This document shows positions 36,893 to 46,639 of a DNA stretch of 64,000 nt, in pieces. Under the pieces are notes generated by a model that was not told the DNA's origin, made no database searches, and was given only the letters and a program-made list of their open reading frames with translations. Where the stretch lies: positions 3,916,636-3,980,635 of the forward strand of contig NZ_CACVAO010000001.1 of NCBI RefSeq assembly GCF_902726645.1, written 5' to 3'. The number at the start of each line of letters is the position of its first letter. Position 1 is the stretch's first letter. Position numbers and translations under genes: made by a program. Source of the DNA: Halobacillus ihumii. Lineage in GTDB: Bacteria; Bacillota; Bacilli; Bacillales; Halobacillaceae.

Positions 36893-37735
36893 ATGACGAT
36901 ACAATGGTATCCTGGTCACATGGCGAAAGCGAAACGAGAAGCAGAAGAGAAGCTTAAATTAGTCGATTTTGTAATTGAACTAGTCGATGCTAGAGCTCCG
37001 ATATCCTCGGAAAATCCAGTCCTACATGGTTTATTGCAAAATAAACCTAAAATGGTGGTGCTTATGAAGAAGGATTTAGCAGATCCAGCCATTACTAAAG
37101 CTTGGCTCGATGACTATAAGCATAAGGGTATTCATGCCCTGGCCATTGAAGCGAACCAGAAAAAAGATATACAACTGATTGTTCAGATGGCGAAAGATCT
37201 TGCTCGGGATAAAATGGACAAGCTCCGTGCAAAGGGAGTTCGCCCCCGGGCGGCCCGGGCCATGATCCTTGGTATCCCCAATGTAGGAAAGTCAACCCTT
37301 ATCAATCGACTTGCGAATAAAAAAGCAGCGAATACTGGAGACCGCCCAGGAGTTACCCAAAAACAGCAGTGGATTAAAGTGAAGAAAGACTTTGAGTTGC
37401 TCGACACTCCTGGGATACTCTGGCCGAAATTTGAAGAAGAGGAAATTGGGTATAAGCTGGCTGCCATTGGTACGATCAAAGATCAGATTTTACCAAAAGA
37501 AGATGTAGCGGCATACATCTTGGATTTTATGAGTACGAATTATCCGGATTTCTTAGAGCAACGTTTTGGATTTGCAGGATATGACGATATCATGGGAGCT
37601 TTCGAAAAAATAGGTCAGAAGCGTGGCTGTCTTGAAAGTGGCGGTCATGTGAACTTTGACAAAACCTCTGATGTGATTCTCCAAGACTTACGAAGTGGAA
37701 AGCTTGGTTTGATTAGCTTCGATCAACCGGAATAG
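36893..37735 (+). CDS. rbgA: 50S assembly GTPase RbgA (YlqF)
   Basis: A circularly permuted GTPase needed for late 50S maturation (L16, L27, L36 incorporation). Starts MTIQWYPGHMAKAKR; G4 (KKDL) precedes G1 (GIPNVGKSTLINRL) and DTPG, with the switch sequence GDRPGVT. C-terminal ANTAR-like helical domain. Length 280 aa. ATG after GGGAGG. Followed by a terminator. Confidence 0.97.
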   Translation: MTIQWYPGHMAKAKREAEEKLKLVDFVIELVDARAPISSENPVLHGLLQNKPKMVVLMKKDLADPAITKAWLDDYKHKGIHALAIEANQKKDIQLIVQMAKDLARDKMDKLRAKGVRPRAARAMILGIPNVGKSTLINRLANKKAANTGDRPGVTQKQQWIKVKKDFELLDTPGILWPKFEEEEIGYKLAAIGTIKDQILPKEDVAAYILDFMSTNYPDFLEQRFGFAGYDDIMGAFEKIGQKRGCLESGGHVNFDKTSDVILQDLRSGKLGLISFDQPE

Positions 37736-37745
37736 AGACAAGGAT

Positions 37746-37790
37746 AACGCAATCAGGAGCTGTGGACTTCTGATTGCGTTCTTTCTTTTA
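37746..37790 (+). terminator. Terminator after rbgA
   Basis: Perfect 11-bp stem AACGCAATCAG/CTGATTGCGTT (37746-37756, 37770-37780) followed by a T-rich CTTTCTTTT tail. Confidence 0.85.
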
Positions 37791-37870
37791 AACAGAGACT
37801 CCGAATTGTTCTAAAATTGTACATAATGAGCTCAAACGACCGATATACCAATTATAAAAGGAAGTAATAT

Positions 37871-38641
37871 ATGCGTGAATTAACGATAAAAGACATTAAA
37901 TATAAATTAGATTCGAACCAATTTTCTAAGTCCGAACGAGATTTATTAAGAAACGACCATCGCAGAGGTGTACATAAACTTTTAAAGCAATATGATGTTA
38001 AGCAGCAGAGAAAGATAGAATTAAAGAATCAATATGAGCAGATGCTTTCGATGGAAAACGAGGCTCGAACTTCGGGGAAAGTATGGATTGCAGGGATTGA
38101 TGAAGCCGGGAGAGGTCCGCTCGCGGGCCCTGTTGTGGCGGCTGCCGTCATTTTACCAGCGTCGTTCTATTTAGAAGGGCTTAATGACTCCAAGCAATTG
38201 TCCCCACTCCAAAGAGATCAATTTTTTGAAAAAATAAAGAAACAAGCAGATTATGGAGTAGGTACGGCAAGCAATGATGAAATTGATCAGTGGAATATTT
38301 ATCAGGCAACAAAATTGGCGATGAAGCGAGCAGTGGAGCAGTTGCCGCTTGCCCCTGACCATTTGTTAATTGATGCGATGACGCTTGAGGGGATGCCATG
38401 CACACAGCAATCGCTTGTGAAAGGTGACCAGCGAAGTGTGTCGATTGCAGCTGCGAGTATTATGGCAAAAGTTACACGTGATCGCGTTATGAAAACAATA
38501 GGTGAACAGTACCCTGCCTATGACTTTGCTTCTAATCAAGGGTATGGCACGAAACATCATTTACATGCCCTGACGACATATGGTCACACCCCTTATCATC
38601 GGAAAAGTTTCGCGCCGGTGAAGGATCTTATTTACTCTTAA
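37871..38641 (+). CDS. rnhB: Ribonuclease HII
   Basis: Removes misincorporated ribonucleotides and RNA-DNA hybrids. Catalytic motif GIDEAGRGPLAGPVVAA near residue 75 and further acidic residues (NDSK, LIDAM) are present. An N-terminal helical extension (about 1-65) is the usual Bacillus form. 256 aa. ATG at 37871 after AAAGGAAG. Confidence 0.97.
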   Translation: MRELTIKDIKYKLDSNQFSKSERDLLRNDHRRGVHKLLKQYDVKQQRKIELKNQYEQMLSMENEARTSGKVWIAGIDEAGRGPLAGPVVAAAVILPASFYLEGLNDSKQLSPLQRDQFFEKIKKQADYGVGTASNDEIDQWNIYQATKLAMKRAVEQLPLAPDHLLIDAMTLEGMPCTQQSLVKGDQRSVSIAAASIMAKVTRDRVMKTIGEQYPAYDFASNQGYGTKHHLHALTTYGHTPYHRKSFAPVKDLIYS

Positions 38642-38656
38642 AAGGAGGAAACTTCA

Positions 38657-40531
38657 ATGAGCCTAAGTTCTTCCCCTCTGTTTAAAGCGCTTCATCAGAC
38701 TGCTGCATTAAAATCAGAGCAGCCGCCTAAAGTCGGACAAATTATAGCGGGCAGAATGGTTAAGCCTCTTCCCGACCAGCGTGCACTTGTACAAGTGGGG
38801 AAGCGCCAGTTTCCCGTACAACTCGAAGCTTCAATACAACAAGGGAAGAGATATTTGTTTCAAGTAACAGCAGTCGGTGATGGATTAACGTTGAAAGTAC
38901 TTTCTAAACAGACAGTAGAAAACAAGCAGCAGGCAATTGTAAGCTTGTTGAAGCAACTAGGGGTAAAAGCAACGAAAGGCAATGCGGACTTCATGCTGCA
39001 GCTGATACAGCATGGAGTTTCGTTTACCAAAAAAGATCTTTCCTTTGCTTTTCAGGCGTTACAAAACCACAAGGGCAACAGAGCAGCTTCTGAAACATTA
39101 CTGCACATGTTTCAGAGACAATTACCGATCAAACAAGGAGTATTTGCTGCTCTGATGACGAGACAGACCACATCATTGACAGGTCAATTTGTGCGAATCT
39201 ATGATCAACTCCGTCAATCAAAAGAACCTGTCCAACCTCGTCTTCCTGATTTAATTGGGTTATTAGCAGGAAAGCAATCTGCACGGACCTTCAAGGAAGA
39301 AGCGTTTACAAGATTTATATCTGATATGGAAAAAGGAAATAGAACGACCTTTCTCTTATTTCAACAATCCGGTATCGTTAAGAAGGAAGTAAGTTTCGAA
39401 CAATTTCAGCAAAGTCTCAAGAGTTTGATTCAACCACACATGGGTGCTGTACAGAGTACGGACACCCTCGTGAAAAACTTAATCCGTTCGGGTAAGTCTA
39501 TCCCATTTATAGATACAGAGCCACAGGCTGAAGCTGCTTTCCAAAAGCTGTTCGCTCAACAGCTGCCACTGTCAGCAAAAGAAATGACCTTGATTAGGGA
39601 GTGGAGCAAGCAGCTACATTTAGTATATCTGAAAGAACAACCGGCATCCGTTTCAACCCAGAGTAAGTTACAAACACAGTTTCAAACGCTTTCTTCAGCC
39701 GGGGTGTTAGAGAAACTCCTCCCCTTTATGGGGAAGCAAACGTTGGATATCCTTACTGAAGCTTCGCAGCGCCCATCCCCAAATTTTGATAAAACCCTGC
39801 TTGCTTTAGCAGCCCTGGAGAGTACGTTGGCCAAACAGGTTCCTGACTCAGCTAAAACCGCATTACTGGAGTGGATGGTTCGTCTTCAGACGCTGCCGGC
39901 CAATATGGGAGGAAAAGAAATAATGCTTGCCAAGATCAAGCTGATGCATTTGCTGTCGGGCATCAATCATGAAGCACAAGTAAAAGCTGGTCTGCATGGA
40001 GAAAATCAGCTGGCTAAAGAGGAAACTGTGAAATCTATGTTGCTGCAGCATGTGCACGAAAATCCGATGAGAAGCCATGATTCAAGCAGACAGTTTATCC
40101 AACTTCTCAGTGGTATTCAGCTAGTTTCCCAGCAGGAAACCGGTCAAATGCTTCAACTCGCCTTTACTTTTCCAGGAGATGTGCTGAAAGTCAATCAAGA
40201 TATCCATTTGAACATGGAAGGGAAAAAGAATAAAGATGGTGAAATTGACCCGGATTCTTGTCATATTATGTTTTTCCTGCAACTAGAGCATCTGAAGGAT
40301 ACAGTCATTGATTTGTCGATTGTTGAACGCCGGGTGGCGGTCACGATTTATAATCAATTGGAGGCAGCTGAATCGATTACTAACCATTATAAGAAAATGT
40401 TAAAAGACGGATTGGAAAAGTTAGGTTATGAATTGTCCTCACTTAGAGTACAGCAAACAAGTGACCAGCAGCAAGTCCAACAAATTCCTGCATCACGCCA
40501 GGATTATAAGGGAGTCGATATCCGTATATGA
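38657..40531 (+). CDS. FliK/YlqG-like protein, function unknown
   Basis: A 624-aa, Gln- and Lys-rich soluble protein at the position of B. subtilis ylqG. No signal peptide or transmembrane segment. The C-terminal 150 residues (ending GLEKLGYELSSLRVQ, with FFLQLEHLKDTVIDLSIVE before it) resemble the hook-length-control (FliK C-terminal) fold; the rest is poorly conserved. It overlaps by 4 bp a gene for an orphan FlhB C-terminal domain, a pairing like FliK-FlhB. ATG after AAAAGGAGG. Function is inferred from this pairing only; no symbol assigned because similarity to YlqG is positional. Confidence 0.7.
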   Translation: MSLSSSPLFKALHQTAALKSEQPPKVGQIIAGRMVKPLPDQRALVQVGKRQFPVQLEASIQQGKRYLFQVTAVGDGLTLKVLSKQTVENKQQAIVSLLKQLGVKATKGNADFMLQLIQHGVSFTKKDLSFAFQALQNHKGNRAASETLLHMFQRQLPIKQGVFAALMTRQTTSLTGQFVRIYDQLRQSKEPVQPRLPDLIGLLAGKQSARTFKEEAFTRFISDMEKGNRTTFLLFQQSGIVKKEVSFEQFQQSLKSLIQPHMGAVQSTDTLVKNLIRSGKSIPFIDTEPQAEAAFQKLFAQQLPLSAKEMTLIREWSKQLHLVYLKEQPASVSTQSKLQTQFQTLSSAGVLEKLLPFMGKQTLDILTEASQRPSPNFDKTLLALAALESTLAKQVPDSAKTALLEWMVRLQTLPANMGGKEIMLAKIKLMHLLSGINHEAQVKAGLHGENQLAKEETVKSMLLQHVHENPMRSHDSSRQFIQLLSGIQLVSQQETGQMLQLAFTFPGDVLKVNQDIHLNMEGKKNKDGEIDPDSCHIMFFLQLEHLKDTVIDLSIVERRVAVTIYNQLEAAESITNHYKKMLKDGLEKLGYELSSLRVQQTSDQQQVQQIPASRQDYKGVDIRI

Positions 40532-40800
40532 AGGATAAACGAAAAGAAGCGATCGCACTTGGTTATCAGGCAGAAAAGGACCAGGCACCACAAGTACTGG
40601 CAAAGGGAAAAGGTATTGTAGCTGATAATATTTTGGAGAAAGCAAAAGAAAATGAGGTGCCTATTCAGGAGGATGCCACCTTAGTTGAACTGTTGTCCGA
40701 ATTAAATATTAATGAACATATTCCTGAAGAACTGTACCATGTAGTCGCAGAGGTATTTGCATTTATTTACCGTGCGGATCAAGAAATGGAAAGAAACTAA
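40528..40800 (+). CDS. ylqH: Stand-alone FlhB C-terminal-domain protein (YlqH family)
   Basis: A 90-aa protein resembling only the cytoplasmic FlhB-CC domain of the flagellar export gate: RKEAIALGYQ, DQAPQVLAKGKGIVADNI, then IPEELYHVVAEVFAFIYRA. The NPTH autocleavage site and transmembrane part of FlhB are absent. The ATG overlaps the preceding FliK-like gene (ATGA). Such orphan domains (FlhX-like) can partly replace the FlhB C-terminus in other bacteria; a regulatory role in export switching is inferred. Confidence 0.88.
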   Translation: MKDKRKEAIALGYQAEKDQAPQVLAKGKGIVADNILEKAKENEVPIQEDATLVELLSELNINEHIPEELYHVVAEVFAFIYRADQEMERN

Positions 40801-40861
40801 GTCTACATAACCTGGTGAAGGTAAACTATTGAACGACTTTCGACATAAAAAGAGGTTACTG

Positions 40862-40891
40862 TGGACAATTGACAGCGTTTTTTTATACAAT
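40862..40891 (+). promoter_or_regulatory. Promoter of sucCD
   Basis: TGGACA (40862-40867) and TACAAT (40886-40891) with an 18-bp spacer, 35 bp before sucC. Confidence 0.55.
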
Positions 40892-40925
40892 GGGAATGCA
40901 GTGAAATTTGATGGGAGGATGAAAC

Positions 40926-42086
40926 ATGAACATTCACGAGTATCAAGGAAAACAAATTATGCGCGATTTTGGCGTGTCAGTGCCAAATGGCCATGTGGCA
41001 TATACCGTAGATGAAGCTGTTGATGCAGCTAAGAAACTGGGGACTGATGTCACAGTCGTAAAAGCACAAATCCACGCAGGCGGACGCGGAAAAGCCGGCG
41101 GTGTTAAGATTGCTAAAAATCTTGATGAAGTGCGTACATACGCAAATGAAATCTTAGGTAAGAATCTAGTAACCCATCAGACCGGACCAGAAGGAAAAGA
41201 AGTTAAGCGTTTGCTAATTGAAGAAGGCTGCGACATTAAGAGCGAATATTATGTCGGACTTGTCTTAGACCGTGCCACGAGCAAGGTAACGATGATGGCT
41301 TCAGAAGAGGGCGGAACTGAAATTGAAGAAGTAGCAGAGAAAACACCTGAGAAGATCTTTAAAGAGATCATTGATCCTGTTACTGGTTTAACGCCGTTCC
41401 AAGCACGTCGTTTGGCGTTTAATATTAATATTCCTAAAGAATCACTAGGCAAAGCTGTCAAATTCATGATGGGCCTTTATGATGTTTTTGTTAAAAAGGA
41501 CTGCTCCATTGCAGAAATTAACCCGCTTGTAACGACTGGGGACGGGGGCGTATTGGCACTTGACTCTAAACTGAACTTTGATGACAATGCCTTGTTCCGT
41601 CAAAAAGATGTAGCGGAACTTCGCGACCTTGAAGAAGAAGATCCAAAAGAAGTTGAAGCATCTAAGTATGACCTCAGCTACATTGCTTTAGACGGTAATA
41701 TCGGCTGTATGGTTAATGGTGCCGGACTAGCTATGGCAACAATGGATACGATTAAGCACTATAGTGGCGATCCTGCGAACTTCCTGGATGTAGGCGGTGG
41801 AGCTACTACGGAAAAAGTTACCGAAGCATTTAAGATCATTCTGTCTGATGACAATGTAAAAGGTATTTTCGTAAACATTTTCGGTGGAATTATGAAGTGT
41901 GACATTATCGCTGAAGGTGTTGTCGAAGCAACGAAGCAGATCGGATTAACATTACCGCTTGTCGTGCGTCTTGAAGGTACGAATGTTAAAGCTGGTAAGA
42001 ACATCTTAGAAGAGTCTGGATTGAATATTACGTCTGCTGACTCCATGGCAGATGGCGCTCAAAAAATCGTAGAACTAGTTAAGTAG
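40926..42086 (+). CDS. sucC: Succinyl-CoA synthetase, beta subunit
   Basis: The TCA-cycle enzyme making ATP/GTP from succinyl-CoA. ATP-grasp domain from [12 protein letters not shown] through [16 protein letters not shown]-terminal CoA-ligase domain with [16 protein letters not shown]. 386 aa. ATG after GGGAGG. sucD follows 17 bp later. Confidence 0.98.
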   Translation: MNIHEYQGKQIMRDFGVSVPNGHVAYTVDEAVDAAKKLGTDVTVVKAQIHAGGRGKAGGVKIAKNLDEVRTYANEILGKNLVTHQTGPEGKEVKRLLIEEGCDIKSEYYVGLVLDRATSKVTMMASEEGGTEIEEVAEKTPEKIFKEIIDPVTGLTPFQARRLAFNINIPKESLGKAVKFMMGLYDVFVKKDCSIAEINPLVTTGDGGVLALDSKLNFDDNALFRQKDVAELRDLEEEDPKEVEASKYDLSYIALDGNIGCMVNGAGLAMATMDTIKHYSGDPANFLDVGGGATTEKVTEAFKIILSDDNVKGIFVNIFGGIMKCDIIAEGVVEATKQIGLTLPLVVRLEGTNVKAGKNILEESGLNITSADSMADGAQKIVELVK

Positions 42087-42103
42087 GAAAGGCGGGGAAT
42101 CTG

Positions 42104-43006
42104 ATGAGTGTATATATTAATAAAGATACAAAAGTTATTGTTCAAGGGATTACAGGCTCTACAGCTTTATTCCATACAAAACAAATGGTTGAATACGGTA
42201 CACAAATCGTTGGTGGAGTAACGCCTGGTAAAGGCGGTACCGAAGTGGAAGGAATTCCAGTATTTAATACGGTTTCTGAAGCTGTTGAAAAAACAGGTGC
42301 CAATGCGTCTGTCATTTACGTGCCGGCTCCATTTGCTGCTGACGCGATCATGGAAGCAACAGATGCAGATATGGATCTAGCCATTTGCATCACTGAACAT
42401 ATTCCGGTTATGGATATGGTCAAAGTGAAACGTTATATGGAAGGGAAGAGAACTCGCCTGGTAGGGCCAAACTGCCCAGGTGTAATCACTCCTGATGAAT
42501 GTAAAATTGGAATCATGCCTGGCTATATCCATAATAAAGGTCATGTAGGGGTAGTTTCTCGTTCTGGTACGCTTACGTATGAAGCAGTTCATCAATTATC
42601 TGAAGCTGGAGTAGGCCAATCTACTGCCGTAGGAATCGGCGGTGACCCTGTAAATGGAACAGACTTCATTGACGTGCTGAAAGCCTTTAATGAAGATGAA
42701 GATACCGAAGCAGTTATTATGATTGGTGAAATCGGCGGAACAGCAGAAGAAGAAGCTGCTGAATGGGTTAAAGAAAATATGGATAAGCCTGTTGTCGGCT
42801 TTATTGGCGGACGTACAGCACCTCCAGGAAAACGCATGGGCCACGCTGGTGCGATTATTTCTGGCGGTAAAGGTACAGCTGATGAAAAGATTCGAGTTAT
42901 GAACGAGTGTGGCATCGAAGTTGCGGAAACGCCATCCGTTATGGGTGAAACACTGATCAATGTTCTGAAAAAAGAAAACTTGTATGAAAAATGTAAAACT
43001 CATTAA
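42104..43006 (+). CDS. sucD: Succinyl-CoA synthetase, alpha subunit
   Basis: Binds CoA and carries the phospho-histidine. N-terminal CoA domain with [14 protein letters not shown]; active-site motif [14 protein letters not shown] containing the phosphorylated His. 300 aa. ATG follows GAAAGGCGGGGA. A terminator follows. Confidence 0.98.
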   Translation: MSVYINKDTKVIVQGITGSTALFHTKQMVEYGTQIVGGVTPGKGGTEVEGIPVFNTVSEAVEKTGANASVIYVPAPFAADAIMEATDADMDLAICITEHIPVMDMVKVKRYMEGKRTRLVGPNCPGVITPDECKIGIMPGYIHNKGHVGVVSRSGTLTYEAVHQLSEAGVGQSTAVGIGGDPVNGTDFIDVLKAFNEDEDTEAVIMIGEIGGTAEEEAAEWVKENMDKPVVGFIGGRTAPPGKRMGHAGAIISGGKGTADEKIRVMNECGIEVAETPSVMGETLINVLKKENLYEKCKTH

Positions 43007-43020
43007 TCATTCAATATGGG

Positions 43021-43055
43021 GAGGACTGCGCTTATACGGCGCAGTTCTTCTTTAT
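43021..43055 (+). terminator. Terminator after sucD
   Basis: GAGGACTGCGC (43021-43031) pairs with GCGCAGTTCTTC (43039-43050), one G-T pair, followed by TTTAT. Confidence 0.75.
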
Positions 43056-43083
43056 CCTATTAACAAAAGAAAGAGGCTGATCG

Positions 43084-43965
43084 ATGAACACGTTTAGGCA
43101 GCGCTTAATCCATTTACATGACTGTCCGTATGTATCACGTAAATTGCTAAGAGCTTGGTTAAAGAAAGACCCTAGCCTTTCATATCTCCCAAATATTTCC
43201 CCTAAAGAAATAGCCGCTTCACTTCAACTATCACACGAAACAGCCCGCTCGATTTACAATCACATTCATGATTCAACTATAATGAAGAAACTCGACATAA
43301 ATGAACAAATATACAATTGTGTGACGTATTTTGACGAAGCGTATCCTGCCTTATTGAAAATTATTCCTGATCCACCGCTTGTCCTTTATACAAGAGGCGA
43401 CATGACGCTGCTGCACCATCCATTAACACTTAGTGTAGTCGGGACGCGAACTCCATCGAAATATGCCTTTCCAGCTATGGAGCAAATCCTGCTTCCGCTC
43501 ATACAATCTAATTTCTGTATCGTAAGCGGAATGGCAGTTGGAGTCGATCAGCATGCTCATCGTTTAGCCCTCCAGCATAAAGGCAGTACTATAGCGGTGA
43601 TGGGTTCTGGTTTTGAACATCTCTATCCTCGAAACAATCCAGCACTATTTACCCATTTGTGCGAACGCCAGCTGGTTATTAGCGAATACCCTCCTTCTCG
43701 GCCACCTAGAAAGTTTCATTTTCCTGAACGTAATCGAATTATCTCCGGACTCTCTGAGGCGACACTTGTGATTGAAGCGAGATTAAAAAGCGGGTCCCTT
43801 ATTACTGTAGATCAGGCCCTTGAACAAGGGCGGGAAGTTTTGTCACTGCCGGGACCGATCGGAAGCAAAACAAGTGAAGGCTGCCACGCCATCATAAAAG
43901 AAGGAGCGCGGCTGATTCAAAGCCATCAGGATGTTCTGTCAGCATATAGGGAAAAATTTAATTAA
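43084..43965 (+). CDS. dprA: DNA processing protein DprA
   Basis: Loads RecA on incoming single-stranded DNA during transformation. An N-terminal SAM-like helical region (about 1-75) precedes a Rossmann domain with VVGTRTPSKYAF, CIVSGMAVGVDQHAH and AVMGSGFEHLYPR. 293 aa. ATG 43084 with weak Shine-Dalgarno GAGGCTG. Presence is consistent with DNA uptake ability, though no other competence genes are in view. Confidence 0.96.
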   Translation: MNTFRQRLIHLHDCPYVSRKLLRAWLKKDPSLSYLPNISPKEIAASLQLSHETARSIYNHIHDSTIMKKLDINEQIYNCVTYFDEAYPALLKIIPDPPLVLYTRGDMTLLHHPLTLSVVGTRTPSKYAFPAMEQILLPLIQSNFCIVSGMAVGVDQHAHRLALQHKGSTIAVMGSGFEHLYPRNNPALFTHLCERQLVISEYPPSRPPRKFHFPERNRIISGLSEATLVIEARLKSGSLITVDQALEQGREVLSLPGPIGSKTSEGCHAIIKEGARLIQSHQDVLSAYREKFN

Positions 43966-44033
43966 TTTCCTGATAATTGCATTTTGACAAAGGTTCACTC
44001 CCCTTGAAAAAGTAAAAATTAAAACGATGAAGT

Positions 44034-44062
44034 TTGACAAACGGTTTCATTGTATTTAATAA
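44034..44062 (+). promoter_or_regulatory. Possible promoter of topA
   Basis: A perfect TTGACA (44034-44039) with TAATAA 17 bp downstream, 60 bp before topA. The -10 is weak. Confidence 0.4.
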
Positions 44063-44121
44063 TAGGGAAGATTTATAAAACGAAAAGCAAACAGAAATAC
44101 ACCTCTATGGGAGGAACCTAA

Positions 44122-46197
44122 ATGGCAGACTATCTTGTAATTGTTGAATCACCCGCAAAAGCAAAAACAATTGAACGTTATCTCGGAAAAAAATATAAAG
44201 TAAAGGCTTCACTTGGACACGTACGTGACCTTCCCAGAAGTCAGATGGGTGTAAATGTAGAAGAAGAATTTGAACCTAAATATATTACGATACGAGGAAA
44301 AGGCCCTGTATTAAAAGACTTAAAAGCAGCAGCTAAGAAAGCAAAACGCGTATATCTGGCAGCCGACCCCGATCGTGAAGGGGAAGCTATTGCCTGGCAC
44401 CTGGCACATAGCTTGGACATTGATGATCAATCAAAATGCCGCGTCGTATTTAACGAAATCACAAAGGAAGCAATCAAAGACTCGTTTAAACAACCGAGAT
44501 CGATTGATTCTGATTTAGTCGATGCCCAGCAGGCGAGGCGTATTTTAGACCGGCTTGTCGGGTACAACATCAGCCCTATTCTGTGGAAGAAGGTAAAAAA
44601 AGGCCTGAGTGCAGGACGCGTGCAATCCGTAGCTGTGAAGATTATTATCGATCGTGAGAATGAAATTAAACAATTCAAACCCGAAGAGTACTGGACGATC
44701 GAAGCGGATTTTCTTAAAGGCAAAGAAACCTTTGAAGGAGCGTTTTACGGGGTAGACGGAAAAAAGAGAGAATTGAAAACGAAAGAGGATGTAGAAGAGA
44801 TCCAGAAGAAGCTCAAAGGTGATGAGTACTCAATTGAGAAAGTCAATAAGCGGGAACGTAAACGAAATCCTTCCTTACCCTTCACTACATCATCTCTCCA
44901 ACAGGAAGCAGCGAGAAAGCTAAATTTTAGAGCCAAAAAGACCATGATGCTTGCTCAGCAGCTTTACGAGGGGATTGATCTTGGCGGCAAGCAAGGTACA
45001 GCAGGTTTAATTACCTACATGCGTACAGATTCCACCAGGCTTTCAAACACCGCGAAGGAAGAAGCAAAGGATTATATTGAATCCACTTTTGGCAAAGAAT
45101 TTTTAGGAAAAGGGAAAGCTTCTAAAAAACAGGAAGGGGCACAGGACGCCCACGAAGCAATTCGTCCGACAAGTGCTTCGCGAGATCCTAAATCAATGAA
45201 GAGTGCATTATCAAGAGACCAGCATCGACTCTATAAGCTCATTTGGGATCGGTTTATCTCAAGTCAAATGGCGCCGGCTATCCTTGACACCATGACCGTT
45301 CATTTGATGAATCAAGGGGTGGAATTCAGAGCGACTGGCTCAAAAGTTAAATTCAAAGGATTTATGAAAGTCTATATTGAAGGCAATGATGATAATAAAA
45401 AAGAGAAAGATAAAATGCTTCCGAACTTGGAAGAAGGAATGACGGTAAAAGCGGAGGAAATTAAACCGAACCAGCACTTCACTCAGCCGCCGCCGCGGTA
45501 TACTGAAGCTCGTTTAGTAAAGACCTTAGAGGAGCTTGGTATCGGCCGTCCATCCACTTATGCTCCGACGCTTGATGTAATCCAGCGCCGCGGCTATGTG
45601 GCCCTTGATAATAAGCGCTTCATTCCTACAGAACTCGGCGAGATTGTTATGGAACAGCTCAAACAATACTTCCCGGAAATAATTGATGCCGGATTTACGA
45701 AAGAAATGGAAGATGATCTCGACTCCATCGAAGAAGGAAAAAATAATTGGGTATCGGTCATTGCCGAGTTTTACCAAGGGTTCGAACCAAGACTGGATAA
45801 AGCAGAAAAAGAGATGGAAGAGATTGAGATTAAAGATGAAACTGCAGGAATAGATTGTGAGAAATGCGGGCATGAAATGGTTTATAAAATGGGTCGATAC
45901 GGAAAGTTTTTAGCCTGCTCTAACTTTCCAGATTGCCGAAATACGAAACCAATTCTTAAAGAGGTTGGCGTTACTTGTCCTAAATGTAACGAAGGAGAGG
46001 TCGTAGAAAGAAAGAGTAAGAAAAATCGTAAATTTTACGGGTGTGATCGGTACCCAGAATGCGACTTTATTTCCTGGGATAAGCCGATTTCAAGACCTTG
46101 TCCGCGATGTGAATCATTACTCGTTGAAAAACGCTCTAAAAAAGGGACACAAATCCAATGTACGGAATGTGACTACAAAGAGCAGCCACAATCTTAA
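44122..46197 (+). CDS. topA: DNA topoisomerase I
   Basis: Relaxes negative supercoils. The N-terminal TOPRIM domain has [16 protein letters not shown] and [13 protein letters not shown]; the catalytic Tyr299 is in [14 protein letters not shown]-terminal zinc-ribbon modules carry cysteine pairs ([39 protein letters not shown]). 691 aa. ATG after GGGAGG. In B. subtilis trmFO comes next; here only a remnant remains. Confidence 0.98.
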   Translation: MADYLVIVESPAKAKTIERYLGKKYKVKASLGHVRDLPRSQMGVNVEEEFEPKYITIRGKGPVLKDLKAAAKKAKRVYLAADPDREGEAIAWHLAHSLDIDDQSKCRVVFNEITKEAIKDSFKQPRSIDSDLVDAQQARRILDRLVGYNISPILWKKVKKGLSAGRVQSVAVKIIIDRENEIKQFKPEEYWTIEADFLKGKETFEGAFYGVDGKKRELKTKEDVEEIQKKLKGDEYSIEKVNKRERKRNPSLPFTTSSLQQEAARKLNFRAKKTMMLAQQLYEGIDLGGKQGTAGLITYMRTDSTRLSNTAKEEAKDYIESTFGKEFLGKGKASKKQEGAQDAHEAIRPTSASRDPKSMKSALSRDQHRLYKLIWDRFISSQMAPAILDTMTVHLMNQGVEFRATGSKVKFKGFMKVYIEGNDDNKKEKDKMLPNLEEGMTVKAEEIKPNQHFTQPPPRYTEARLVKTLEELGIGRPSTYAPTLDVIQRRGYVALDNKRFIPTELGEIVMEQLKQYFPEIIDAGFTKEMEDDLDSIEEGKNNWVSVIAEFYQGFEPRLDKAEKEMEEIEIKDETAGIDCEKCGHEMVYKMGRYGKFLACSNFPDCRNTKPILKEVGVTCPKCNEGEVVERKSKKNRKFYGCDRYPECDFISWDKPISRPCPRCESLLVEKRSKKGTQIQCTECDYKEQPQS

Positions 46198-46300
46198 CTT
46201 AATGACCGTTTTTCTTATAAGTAAGGGTGACGGGGACATAAGTTATGCGATGATGTCAAAAAAAAGATATATAAAATATACACGCTGATTAATTAGCGTA

Positions 46301-46370
46301 GTCAAAATACGTAGACTCCAGCGGGAACAGCGCGAGCAAACGAACCCACAGGAAAGCGAAGTGTTTTGAC
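46301..46370 (-). repeat. R1 repeat, copy 4 (short, degenerate)
   Basis: Arms GTCAAAATAC (46301-46310) and GTGTTTTGAC (46361-46370) pair with one wobble. Inside, GTAGACTCCAGCGGGAA and GGAAAGCGAAG correspond to the two ends of the R1 core in minus orientation; the inner CTCC/GGTGAG portion is missing. Confidence 0.65.
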
Positions 46371-46376
46371 GAAGCG

Positions 46377-46414
46377 TCCGAACTGATTTCGATAGGAATC
46401 GTTCGGATTTTTTT
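46377..46414 (+). terminator. Terminator downstream of topA
   Basis: TCCGAAC (46377-46383) pairs with GTTCGGA (46401-46407), followed by seven T residues. An inner GATTTC/GGAATC segment can extend the hairpin. It lies 180 bp after topA, beyond the R1 copy. Confidence 0.7.
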
Positions 46415-46462
46415 ATGCTTCATTCAATTTTGGACCTGCCACGTACTTTTTTAGTATATCAA

Positions 46463-46491
46463 TTGACACAAGCACTAGAGACGGCTATAAT
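46463..46491 (+). promoter_or_regulatory. Consensus sigma-A promoter upstream of the trmFO remnant and xerC
   Basis: TTGACA (46463-46468), exactly 17 bp, then TATAAT (46486-46491): a perfect match to both hexamers. The transcript would cross the trmFO remnant into xerC-hslVU-codY, about 190 nt away. Confidence 0.7.
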
Positions 46492-46564
46492 TACGGTTTG
46501 GTAAGTATGTTTACTTGACAGCTTAATGGGTTATTTTAATAAGTAGGCTTACATAAAATGATTC

Positions 46565-46639
46565 CTTGGTATGGCTGTTAAAATAAAAATGTTGGAAACA
46601 ATTCAGAATTTTGTTACAGTTTTATTAAAGCCATTGTGA
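46565..46639 (+). pseudogene. trmFO: Decayed 3' end of trmFO
   Basis: Ancestral order is topA-trmFO-xerC. In one frame this stretch reads LGMAVKIK, then MLETIQNFV, and stops at TGA 46637-46639. TrmFO proteins end with a (P)VKIKNKKER segment followed by ANRA(L/I)ETIQ and a short tail, so the match fits a short internal deletion. Upstream in the same frame are stops. The remnant ends 49 bp before xerC. Short, and judged against remembered family C-termini. Confidence 0.6.

Noticed and set aside
46597..46612. CodY-box-like sequence around TTCAGAA before xerC
   Set aside because: Only about 10 of 15 positions fit AATTTTCWGAAAATT, and the segment is explained by the trmFO C-terminal remnant (ETIQNF).
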